Positions 1 through 6,692 are shown, counted from the first letter of the stretch. The stretch is 9,435 nt of DNA from Dehalococcoidales bacterium (GCA_028713395.1 JAQTOJ010000066.1:1-9435), one strand, 5' to 3'. Made by a program: numbers and translations. Notes: generated by a model not told the origin, from the sequence alone.

Positions 1-2411
1 CAGCCCAGCAGCCCGGCATTACCGGCGAAACAGCGGCCTACGTTTATTCCCACCAGTGGCACCAGGCCGCTCAACTTGGAAAAATTGTGGAAAGTCATAA
101 TGTCTTGCCCGGCGACACCGGAGCTATCGGTATCTCCCGGACGCCCACCGCCGCCTTCGCTAAAAAGAATCATCGGCAGACGTTGCTTCGCCGCGATTTC
201 GATCATCCGATCTTTCTTGCGGTGGTTTTGATGCCCTTGTGTCCCGGCCAACACCATATAGTCGTAAGCCATAATGGCGCAGCGGGCTTTGTCTTCAGGG
301 AAAAGATTACCGTTGACACTGCCCGTGCCTGCGATCATACCGTCGGCCGGTGTATTCTGGATCAGATCATCCAACGAACGCCGTCTTCTCTGGGCGGCCA
401 ATGCCAGCCCGCCGTATTCGGTGAAAGTGCCGGGGTCGCAAAGATCGGCCACATTTTCGCGAGCTGTACGCGCGCCGATCTTGCGTCTTTTTGCCACCGA
501 TTCGGGTCGGGCGGCGTCTTCCAGAATCGCGTGACGGGCATTTACCTCCGCCAGGTCAGGGCGGATATAATCCAGGTCGGCTTCTTTTCCTTTTTCTACT
601 TCAGTTTCTTCTACGTCGCTGACTTCAACGTGCGCCAATACGTGTCCTTCGTAAACGGTATCACCGACTTTCACGCCCAGACGCCGGATGATACCGCTGA
701 CCGGGGAGGGAATTACATGCTCCATTTTCATCGCCGACATCACAAGCAGTTCCCTGCCTTTAACAACTTCATTCCCTTCTTTCCCTGCAATGCTTACAAT
801 GGTACCCTGGATAGGGGCTTTTACCACAAACAATCCTTCTGCTTCCGCGTCGGACGTATCTGCTTTAGATGCAGGGCCGCTCTGTTGTAGCGAAGCCTCA
901 CGTGATTTCACACCGTAGGAAAGCACCGCCAGAGGATCGTTGGTATCCACAGCGGCGCCTGCCAGCGTGCGCGTGACCGGGGCAGCGGTCTCGAAATATA
1001 AATGCTTCTGGTTATTATTATTGATCGTTTCCAATAATGCTTCGATGTGGTCGTCTACGAAGCCGGTATAGATATTATCAGCAACGAAATCAGGGTGTTG
1101 CAACAGGGCTTCAAGGAAGGGGATATTGGTATTCACCCCCTCGATCTTAAACTCGCACAGCGCCCGGTAGGTCATGTTCACCGCCGTTGCGTAAACTGCG
1201 GATTTGGAATGACAGATGCATTTGGCCAGTAAACTATCGTAATGCGGACTGGATTGATACCCCGAATAGCCCAGTGTATCTACCCGCACACCCGGGCCGG
1301 AAGGGATTTCAAACGTTAACAGCTTGCCGCCGGCGGGACGTGAAATGCCGTCCTGCCCCATGGTTTCCATATTAACGCGTACCTGGATAGCATAACCACT
1401 GGCTTCAGGTATGTTTTCCTGTATTAAACCTAAATCCGCCAGGTTTTTTCCGGCGGCAATCTGGAGCTGGGTTTGCGCCAGGTCAGCGCCGTAGACTTCT
1501 TCCGTCACGGTGTGTTCTACCTGGAGCCGGGCGTTAGCTTCGATGAAGTAATAACCGTCCCCATCTGCTTTATGGGCGGTTTCCACCAGGAATTCGAACG
1601 TGCCGGCGCTGCGGTAATTCAGTGTTTTCGCCATTTTCACCGCATCGACGGTCAATTGTTTTCTTAAGGCGGCGGAAATACCCGGGCTGGGGGCGATCTC
1701 AATCACTTTTTGGTGTTGCCGTTGGATACTGCATTCCCGTTCACCGAAGTGGCAAACGCCCCCGGCGCCATCACCGATTATCTGCACTTCGATATGCCGG
1801 GCTTTTTGCGCCAGTTCTTCCACATAAAGCGCGCCGTTGCCGAAGGCCTGTTGCGCCTCCGATTGACAGCGATTGAAAGCTTCTTCAATTTTATTGAGGG
1901 CGAATACCTGGCGCATGCCGCGCCCGCCACCGCCGTAAACGGCTTTGATGATCATACCGCGCCCTTTGCTCAATGACTTAAAAAACTGTTTGGCGGCGTC
2001 CAGTGTTACCGGGCCATCAGATCCCTTGAGCACCGGCACCCCGCAACGTTGCGCCAGCGCGCGGGCTTTGGCTTTATCGCCCAGGTCTTCCAGTGTTTCC
2101 ACACGCGGACCCACGAAGGTTAAACCCGCGGCTTCACACTTCCGCGCGAATTCCGGATTTTCGCTCAAAAACCCGTACCCCGGATGAATCGCGTCGCACC
2201 CGGTTTCTTTAGCAGCCTGAATAATCTGATCGATGTTCAAATACGCCGCCGCGCCGATACCCTTGAGGGCTTTTTTCTCATCGGCTTTTTTAGTGTGTAG
2301 ACAAGCGGCGTCATCTTCGGGGTAGACCGCCACTGTCGGCATATTCAAACCCGCGGCCGCCCGCATGATACGGATGGCAATTTCACCCCGGTTCGCAACA
2401 AGCAGTTTCAT
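1..2411 (-). CDS. Single-chain biotin-dependent acyl-CoA carboxylase (BC-BCCP-CT fusion), C-terminus beyond window
   Basis: The protein carboxylates an acyl-CoA: the BC domain uses ATP and bicarbonate to carboxylate biotin, and the CT domain passes the carboxyl group to the thioester. The minus-strand frame stays open for 803 codons from ATG 2411 to the left edge. BC spans residues 1-455: start MKLLVANRGEIAIR, ATP-grasp Gly-rich loop KAVYGGGGRGM (156-166, the Tyr being as in pyruvate carboxylases), K113, H206, K235, E291/N293/R295 in EANARLQVEH, and R345. A short linker leads to BCCP (about 527-597) with biotin motif AMKM, biotinyl Lys562. CT begins near 637 and contains the loop EGGGGRPGDTD (752-762). 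This order in one chain resembles the LCC-type long-chain acyl-CoA carboxylases; substrate is unknown, and acetyl- or propionyl-CoA are possible. A GAGAAGG ribosome site (2417-2423) lies 5 nt before the ATG. No frameshift was seen. The rest of CT lies left of base 1. Confidence 0.95.
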   Translation of the reverse strand, partial: MKLLVANRGEIAIRIMRAAAGLNMPTVAVYPEDDAACLHTKKADEKKALKGIGAAAYLNIDQIIQAAKETGCDAIHPGYGFLSENPEFARKCEAAGLTFVGPRVETLEDLGDKAKARALAQRCGVPVLKGSDGPVTLDAAKQFFKSLSKGRGMIIKAVYGGGGRGMRQVFALNKIEEAFNRCQSEAQQAFGNGALYVEELAQKARHIEVQIIGDGAGGVCHFGERECSIQRQHQKVIEIAPSPGISAALRKQLTVDAVKMAKTLNYRSAGTFEFLVETAHKADGDGYYFIEANARLQVEHTVTEEVYGADLAQTQLQIAAGKNLADLGLIQENIPEASGYAIQVRVNMETMGQDGISRPAGGKLLTFEIPSGPGVRVDTLGYSGYQSSPHYDSLLAKCICHSKSAVYATAVNMTYRALCEFKIEGVNTNIPFLEALLQHPDFVADNIYTGFVDDHIEALLETINNNNQKHLYFETAAPVTRTLAGAAVDTNDPLAVLSYGVKSREASLQQSGPASKADTSDAEAEGLFVVKAPIQGTIVSIAGKEGNEVVKGRELLVMSAMKMEHVIPSPVSGIIRRLGVKVGDTVYEGHVLAHVEVSDVEETEVEKGKEADLDYIRPDLAEVNARHAILEDAARPESVAKRRKIGARTARENVADLCDPGTFTEYGGLALAAQRRRRSLDDLIQNTPADGMIAGTGSVNGNLFPEDKARCAIMAYDYMVLAGTQGHQNHRKKDRMIEIAAKQRLPMILFSEGGGGRPGDTDSSGVAGQDIMTFHNFSKLSGLVPLVGINVGRCFAGNAGLLG

Positions 2412-2412
2412 G

Positions 2413-2463
2413 TTAACCTTCTCTCTTCGTAATCTTGTAATTAAAGTTCGTAAGCAATTTCAT
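2413..2463 (-). other. Possible 16-residue upstream ORF abutting the carboxylase start
   Basis: ATG at 2463-2461 opens a 16-codon frame, MKLLTNFNYKITKREG, whose TAA (2415-2413) ends one base before the carboxylase ATG. The carboxylase ribosome site lies inside this frame, so if translated it could couple initiation of the two. It has no clear ribosome site of its own. It may be a chance ORF in an AT-rich leader. Confidence 0.25.
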
Positions 2464-2493
2464 TTTAACACGAACAAAAGACGGTATGAAAAT

Positions 2494-2524
2494 ATTATGA
2501 AAAAAATACAGGGCACAAGGTCAA
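2494..2524 (-). promoter_or_regulatory. Candidate promoter of the carboxylase gene
   Basis: Reading the minus strand, TTGACC (2524-2519) is followed after 19 nt by CATAAT (2499-2494). Each hexamer matches the sigma70 consensus at 5 of 6 positions, but the spacer is two bases longer than ideal. The site lies about 85 nt before the carboxylase ATG and after the preceding gene, as expected for independent transcription. Confidence 0.3.
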
Positions 2525-2535
2525 TTTGAGATAAA

Positions 2536-2553
2536 AACAGGGGGTTAACTGTT
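2536..2553 (-). terminator. Weak intrinsic terminator candidate after the glycosyltransferase
   Basis: On the minus strand AACAG (2553... wait-free stem at 2553-2549) pairs with CTGTT (2540-2536) around an 8-nt loop, and the transcript continues in a run of five U that overlaps the stem end (2537-2533). It starts 40 nt after the stop codon at 2593. The stem is only 5 bp with two G-C pairs, so termination may be leaky or absent. Confidence 0.25.
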
Positions 2554-2592
2554 GAACGACTGTTCGGTAATCGGGGACAAAGCCCACTTTCC

Positions 2593-4005
2593 TCAGGACG
2601 TTCCGGTTGTTTCGACGAGCACCGCTTTCGGCTGCGGGTCTTCGTTTATCAACATCGTTGCCAGTATTATAAAATCAAAGAAGAAAAAATAACCCCAAGA
2701 ACCGCGCCAGGCAAAGAAGAACGGGAAAATCGCCAGCACCAGCGCGGTTGACGGGAAACGCCGGCAGTATTTGAAATACCAGATCAAGCTGGCCGCAAAG
2801 ACAGCAATTTCCGCCACGGTGAAAAATACTGAAGATTTGAAGTCGATCAGACCCAGGAAATTAAAGGCGAAAACCAGAGTATTGCTGGGGAAAAGCGGGT
2901 CGGTCATGGGCGCCATAATGGAGCCGAACCACAAAACAGGGTTATCGATGATATACGGCAGGTTGAAGAGAATAAATATACCGCCGGTGATCGCCGTCAC
3001 TAAAGCGGCTGTTTTCCAGCTCTTTTCTCTGAACAGCAGGATCAGGTAGAACGGGAACAGGAACCAGGCGATCTGTTTGGTGGCAATGGCCGCCCCCATA
3101 AAAATCGCCGAAAGCCAGAGGTTTTTCTTGTACATCAACCATGCCATGAGCAATAAGGGGAAGACCAGCAGGCTGGTTGAGCCGGAGACGATGGAATTCC
3201 AAATTTCCAGGCTGGCTACCAGTATCACGGCAAAGACCAACCTCATTTTATTGGACTTTATCTGCCAGATGACGTAACCGAGGGCGGGTAGCAAGAAGAA
3301 GAGGAAAATCACCCGTATATCCGTGATACCCAGGGCGATAAAAGGCGCCGGCAAAATAAAAGATGCCGCCGGATAGTTGTATTGCGATTCAAATTCAACC
3401 GGAATGGTATCCGGCGTTGCCTGGGCGGTAGCGTAGACCTGCTCCATTTTGTTGAGGTCCGGGTAAGGAAAATCACCGGCAAACTGGCCGGCGCGTAAAG
3501 GTGTCATCTTGGTGCCGGGTACTTCGTATTCGATACCAGCCTGAATGACATTGACTTTTTTGTAAGGATTTTCACCCTTGAGGAAATTATTGGTCGCTTG
3601 CTGCCCCAGCGCCGCGGCATCTCCGTATTCTGCCATGCGCTGGAAAGAACCCACCAGTCTTTGTTCCCCTTCACCGGTAACTTGAATGTCCCCGAGCCCC
3701 AGTGTCACAATGAAAATTACTTCCAACAATCCGATGACGATCAATGAACTCACAGAAATACTGGCCACTTTTCCCAGCCAGCGGAATTGCCTTGATAAAA
3801 ACGTGTCGCTTTCGGGCACGGCTACCAGGAATAAAACGCCGAACCAGATTAAACATACGGCAATGCTGGTGAACCCGAACACCGGGCTTTTGGTGGCGAG
3901 TGTCACCGCTAAAAAGGCGCTCCCGATAATCTTCAGTAACAGAGAGATCATTAATAAGGATATCCGGGGCGTTAAGTCCGTTTCGCGTAATAATTGTAAT
4001 TTCAT
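2593..4005 (-). CDS. Polytopic GT-C / GT87-like polyprenol-phosphate glycosyltransferase
   Basis: A 470-residue integral membrane protein, probably a glycosyltransferase using a lipid-linked sugar on the outer face of the membrane. Hydrophobic segments occur near residues 16-37, 43-63, 82-102, 212-244, 255-290, 297-324, 334-350, 372-385, 392-411 and 420-453. Between the third and fourth lies a large soluble loop (about 103-211) containing LKGENPY (142-148), the L-x-G-x-NPY element common in GT87/DUF2029-type enzymes, then YNYPAASFILPAP (209-221). ATKQIAWFLFPFYLI (308-322) resembles the Lys-containing segment of the same family. An in-frame TGA directly precedes ATG 4005, so no upstream start is possible; no good ribosome site is visible. 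It is transcribed away from the htrA-like operon. Acceptor and sugar are unknown; another GT-C membrane transferase is the main alternative. Confidence 0.65.
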   Translation of the reverse strand: MKLQLLRETDLTPRISLLMISLLLKIIGSAFLAVTLATKSPVFGFTSIAVCLIWFGVLFLVAVPESDTFLSRQFRWLGKVASISVSSLIVIGLLEVIFIVTLGLGDIQVTGEGEQRLVGSFQRMAEYGDAAALGQQATNNFLKGENPYKKVNVIQAGIEYEVPGTKMTPLRAGQFAGDFPYPDLNKMEQVYATAQATPDTIPVEFESQYNYPAASFILPAPFIALGITDIRVIFLFFLLPALGYVIWQIKSNKMRLVFAVILVASLEIWNSIVSGSTSLLVFPLLLMAWLMYKKNLWLSAIFMGAAIATKQIAWFLFPFYLILLFREKSWKTAALVTAITGGIFILFNLPYIIDNPVLWFGSIMAPMTDPLFPSNTLVFAFNFLGLIDFKSSVFFTVAEIAVFAASLIWYFKYCRRFPSTALVLAIFPFFFAWRGSWGYFFFFDFIILATMLINEDPQPKAVLVETTGTS

Positions 4006-4064
4006 TCAGTTCATGCCATTAATCCACGTAGACAAAGCATTTTTAACGCATCAGGGAATTCGTT

Positions 4065-4090
4065 TTTACAATTATGCAAGCAATTATACT
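4065..4090 (+). promoter_or_regulatory. Candidate plus-strand promoter ahead of the 25-residue ORF
   Basis: TTTACA (4065-4070) and TATACT (4085-4090) each match consensus at 5 of 6 positions, but the spacer is only 14 nt. TATACT lies 38 nt before the ORF start at 4128. A start site near 4097 would give a short leader carrying the strong ribosome site. The short spacer makes this uncertain. Confidence 0.3.
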
Positions 4091-4099
4091 ATTTCTCAA
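4071..4099 (-). promoter_or_regulatory. Sigma70-type promoter of the glycosyltransferase gene
   Basis: On the minus strand TTGAGA (4099-4094) and CATAAT (4076-4071) are separated by exactly 17 nt, each one base from consensus. Transcription would begin near 4064, giving a leader of about 60 nt before ATG 4005. The site occupies the same bases as the proposed plus-strand promoter. Confidence 0.6.
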
Positions 4100-4127
4100 C
4101 ATTATACCACATGAAGGAGGTATGATT

Positions 4128-4205
4128 ATGATGAAATTCCCGGTACTTCCCAAAGAATATTTCAATGGTCATCTCACTGTTATATCCGCCAGACCGACGA
4201 AATGA
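4128..4205 (+). CDS. Small ORF, 25 residues, with consensus Shine-Dalgarno
   Basis: The frame starts MMKFPVLPKEYFNG and ends with TGA 4203-4205. It is preceded by AAGGAGGT (4114-4121), complementary to the 16S anti-Shine-Dalgarno, the best ribosome site in the window. Spacing from AGGAGG is 7 nt to ATG 4128 and 10 nt to ATG 4131; an in-frame ATG at 4122 lies too close to the site to be used. The peptide is unrecognised: mixed composition with several basic residues, no clear membrane helix, no Cys. It lies 169 bp before the HtrA gene, so it could be a free small protein, or a leader peptide whose translation affects the downstream transcript. Being coding rests on the ribosome site and start spacing only. 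Confidence 0.45.
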   Translation: MMKFPVLPKEYFNGHLTVISARPTK

Positions 4206-4251
4206 AATATTTATAACAATATTTTTGAGTTTGGTATTACCGGGATGCGCC

Positions 4252-4271
4252 GTGACTTTTACAAACGTCAC
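4252..4271. promoter_or_regulatory. 20-bp dyad GTGAC-N10-GTCAC, possible operator of the HtrA operon
   Basis: Perfect 5-bp arms (4252-4256 and 4267-4271) flank ten AT-rich bases. A -10-like TATAAC occurs at 4300-4305 without a recognisable -35, so a start near 4312 would put the dyad centre about 50 bp upstream, where activators often bind. It is not the CRP spacing (TGTGA-N6-TCACA) and not a CIRCE element. As RNA it would form only a 5-bp hairpin with a 10-nt loop. Confidence 0.3.
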
Positions 4272-4374
4272 ATATCTGTAAGGAATAGCGCTTCAGTTTT
4301 ATAACTATTTAACGTCGCTTCCTTTATATTGCACGTATGGGTACTGCGTCCATTTGCAGGATAGGAGTGTATAA

Positions 4375-5532
4375 ATGTTGAAATACTTCAGAGTTACCGC
4401 GGTTGTCCTGGCGATGGTGTTAATCGTCACAGGTTGCACGGCGCAGCAGAAAACGTCTGCGAATACCACGGCCGCAACAACCACCATGACTTCTGCTACA
4501 ACGGGTTCGCAATCCCCGGCCTCGGTCAGCGGCCTTGAATCCGCCATCGAAGCCGTTTATGCCGCCGCTAATCCTTCAGTAGTTAATATCCAGGTTTTAC
4601 TCGCCGCCACATCTACGAGCCCGGGTGGCGCCGCTCTCGGTTCGGGTTTCGTTTGGGACACGCAAGGAGACATCGTTACCAATAATCATGTGATTGACGG
4701 AGCGACGCGTATCACCGTCACCTTCTACGATGGCACGATCGTCGATGCAACCCTTGTCGGCACAGATGTTGATAGTGACCTGGCTGTTATTAAAGTTTCC
4801 GCTAATACCGCGCTCTTGAAACCGGTGACCATGGCAGATTCAACGCAGGTTCAGGTTGGGCAATTGGCCGTGGCAATCGGTAACCCCTTCGGTTTCCAGG
4901 GTACCATGACTGTCGGATTCATCAGTGGAATCGGGCGTCTTTTACCCTCCAATCTGAATGCTACCGGACCGTCCTACAGCATCCCTGATGTGATCCAGAC
5001 AGACGCTTCCATCAATCCCGGCAATTCCGGTGGTATTTTGCTGGATAGCGCCGCTAAAGTACTGGGCGTGACGCAGTCGATCGAATCCACCTCCGGTTCT
5101 TCTTCGGGCGTCGGTTTTGCCATTCCGTCCGCCATTGTCAAACAGGTCGTCCCTGCGCTTATATCCACCGGGCACTACACGCATCCCTATCTGGGCATTT
5201 CTGCCTCCTCGCTTAATCCGGATATCAATGCGGCGATGAATTTACCTGCCGACCAGCGGGGGGCTTTGGTGCAGACCGTGACCTCCGGCGGCCCCGCGGA
5301 TAAAGCCGGTTTGAAAGCCAGCGCGAATCAAACCACCATCAACGGTCAGTCGGTACCTATTGGCGGTGATGTCATTGTTGCCTTTAACGGTCAGGCAGTC
5401 AGGAGTTCTGATGATCTGATTACCTTCTTGGCGCGTTCGGGATCGGTTGGGCAAACCGTTACGCTGACAATTTTGCGTAACGGCAGTCAAACGCAATTAA
5501 GCGTCACGCTCGGCGCCCGTCCCAATTCGTAA
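4375..5532 (+). CDS. htrA: HtrA/DegP-type serine protease, lipoprotein with one PDZ domain
   Basis: An envelope quality-control protease that degrades misfolded exported proteins. A hydrophobic signal (residues 3-19) ends in lipobox VTGC, predicting lipidation at Cys21 and tethering to the outer face of the membrane. A Ser/Thr/Ala-rich linker (22-52) follows. The chymotrypsin-fold domain (about 55-265) carries the whole triad: His105 in TNNHVID, Asp135 in DSDLAVIK, and Ser218 in NPGNSGG, with AIGNPFG (167-173) also conserved. One PDZ domain (about 270-382) contains YLGIS and GDVIVAFNGQ. At 385 residues it has the common size for single-PDZ members. AGGAG (4363-4367) lies 7 nt before the ATG. 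It is followed after 26 bp by a universal stress protein gene, so cotranscription is likely. Activity appears intact; its natural substrates cannot be told from sequence. Confidence 0.93.
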   Translation: MLKYFRVTAVVLAMVLIVTGCTAQQKTSANTTAATTTMTSATTGSQSPASVSGLESAIEAVYAAANPSVVNIQVLLAATSTSPGGAALGSGFVWDTQGDIVTNNHVIDGATRITVTFYDGTIVDATLVGTDVDSDLAVIKVSANTALLKPVTMADSTQVQVGQLAVAIGNPFGFQGTMTVGFISGIGRLLPSNLNATGPSYSIPDVIQTDASINPGNSGGILLDSAAKVLGVTQSIESTSGSSSGVGFAIPSAIVKQVVPALISTGHYTHPYLGISASSLNPDINAAMNLPADQRGALVQTVTSGGPADKAGLKASANQTTINGQSVPIGGDVIVAFNGQAVRSSDDLITFLARSGSVGQTVTLTILRNGSQTQLSVTLGARPNS

Positions 5533-5558
5533 ACTGTAAAATTGTCCGGAGAATTAAA

Positions 5559-6458
5559 ATGTTTAATAGAATATTATTGCCGCTGGATGGTTCCGAGATT
5601 TCCGAAAAAGCCCTCGTTTACGGCGAGGAACTGGCTGGTGTTTTGGGTTATGAGTTGGTTCTGTACCATGTGCAGGGTCACGAACATATCCTTCAGGAAC
5701 ATATGCACCAGGTATATTTGGATAATTTGGCTGAAAGGTTGCGTATCCGTCTCAATAGTACCCGTCCGGCCGGACGGAAAATCAATGTTACCACGCGAAT
5801 CGATGTCGGCGTTCCTTCCGAAAATATCTGTAACATGGTGGATAAAAACAAGATAGATCTGATCGTCATGGCGGCGGTGAGTACCTCCGGTCTGAAAGTG
5901 GGGAAAATGCTCGGTAGTGTCAGCGATAACATCTGCCAGACCGTCCCTGTTCCGGTCATGCTGGTTCGCCCGCAAGTGCCGGCCCATGTGCCGGTGGACG
6001 GAAAATTATTGCGTCACTTTTTAATTACGACCGATGGCTCCGATCTGAGCAAATTGGCTATTCCGGTGGGGACAGAACTGGCTGAACAGCTACACGCTGA
6101 TATTACTGCCTTTCGCATGGCTACCATGTTGCGTTTGTACGATGACGGTGTGTATCCCGGCACCTTTATCGATTACGAGAAGTTCAACGATATTGAGAAA
6201 ACTCGTGTCACGGCGGAGATGACGACATTGGAAAATGAACTCAAATCCAAAGGTTTAGCAGCTATCAGCTTAGTCACTTCCGGTTATGACGCCGCTTATG
6301 AGATTATCGAAATCTGCAAGAAAGAAAGCATCGATCTCGTGGTCATGTCCACTCACGGGCAATCCGGCCTGGGACGCTGGATTTTTGGCAGCGTGGCGGA
6401 AAAGGTGCTCCGCCACGGCGAAACTCCCTTATTGCTCGTGCACGCCCGTGCCGGTTAA
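5559..6458 (+). CDS. Tandem-domain universal stress protein (UspA family)
   Basis: A cytoplasmic 299-residue protein with two UspA domains in one chain, of the kind that binds ATP or related nucleotides and aids survival under stress. Domain 1 (1-138) opens with RILLPLDGSEISEKAL and ends VPVPVMLVRP. Domain 2 (about 151-297) opens with FLITTDGSDLSKLAIP and ends ETPLLLVHAR. The C-terminal nucleotide motif is well kept in domain 2: STHGQSGLGRWIFGS (264-278), matching G-x2-G-x9-G-S with Ser at the first Gly, as in many ATP-binding members. In domain 1 the matching stretch is AAVSTSGLKVGKMLGS (105-120), which lacks the His-Gly, so that half may bind weakly or be structural. GGAG (5548-5551) lies 7 nt before the ATG. 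The 26-bp gap after the HtrA gene suggests one operon. No convincing terminator follows. Confidence 0.92.
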   Translation: MFNRILLPLDGSEISEKALVYGEELAGVLGYELVLYHVQGHEHILQEHMHQVYLDNLAERLRIRLNSTRPAGRKINVTTRIDVGVPSENICNMVDKNKIDLIVMAAVSTSGLKVGKMLGSVSDNICQTVPVPVMLVRPQVPAHVPVDGKLLRHFLITTDGSDLSKLAIPVGTELAEQLHADITAFRMATMLRLYDDGVYPGTFIDYEKFNDIEKTRVTAEMTTLENELKSKGLAAISLVTSGYDAAYEIIEICKKESIDLVVMSTHGQSGLGRWIFGSVAEKVLRHGETPLLLVHARAG

Positions 6459-6562
6459 TAGTAGAATTATCATGGTGGTGCAATTGTTTGGTTTACGGGA
6501 ATCGTGGTTCGTCATTTGCTAGTGGTTCTTCCCATTTACCCTCTTTCCGAAAATAAATCCTT

Positions 6563-6572
6563 TTGTATACAA
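6563..6572. promoter_or_regulatory. Perfect 10-bp palindrome TTGTATACAA
   Basis: A self-complementary decamer in the intergenic region, about 54 bp before the -35 box of the protease promoter. It does not extend beyond 10 bp. It could be a regulator half of an operator array or a chance event in AT-rich DNA. Confidence 0.2.
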
Positions 6573-6604
6573 CAATTTCACGCCTACCCTGTGCGGATTA
6601 TTAC

Positions 6605-6624
6605 CATGATAGATACTCATCATG
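6605..6624. promoter_or_regulatory. 20-bp dyad CATGAT-N8-ATCATG abutting the protease promoter
   Basis: Perfect 6-bp arms (6605-6610 and 6619-6624) end one base before the -35 hexamer at 6626. The position suits a dimeric transcription factor contacting RNA polymerase, or a repressor covering the -35 edge. No named regulator can be assigned. Confidence 0.4.
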
Positions 6625-6625
6625 C

Positions 6626-6654
6626 TTGACAATTACCGGCAAAAAGGTTATAAA
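6626..6654 (+). promoter_or_regulatory. Near-consensus sigma70 promoter of the subtilase gene
   Basis: TTGACA (6626-6631), a 17-nt spacer, then TATAAA (6649-6654): 11 of 12 consensus bases at ideal spacing, the strongest promoter in the window. Transcription would start near 6661, giving a leader of about 32 nt before ATG 6693. Confidence 0.8.
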
Positions 6655-6692
6655 TATGATAATTTTTTGAGTCTTGTAAATGAGAGGCTTTT

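Noticed and set aside
87..890. 267-codon plus-strand open frame
   Set aside because: It lies antisense to the BC/BCCP/CT carboxylase, whose motifs are unmistakable on the minus strand; its Cys/His/Phe-rich translation resembles no protein family.
3686..4114. 142-codon plus-strand open frame
   Set aside because: It is antisense to the N-terminal membrane segments of the glycosyltransferase and runs through its promoter; no ribosome site or recognisable domain.
4233..4241. GGTATTACC short palindrome
   Set aside because: Four-base arms around one base are expected by chance in this much DNA.
4089..4271. 60-codon minus-strand open frame in the divergent region
   Set aside because: It overlaps the small ORF, the dyad and the divergent promoters, has no ribosome site, and its sequence is not protein-like.
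4325..4330. TATATT as a -10 box for the HtrA gene
   Set aside because: No -35-like hexamer lies 15-19 nt upstream.
6497..6533. GGGAA/TTCCC inverted repeat with internal GTGGTTC direct repeat after the stress protein gene
   Set aside because: Only 5 bp of stem around 27 nt, with no U-run, so not a credible terminator or riboswitch.
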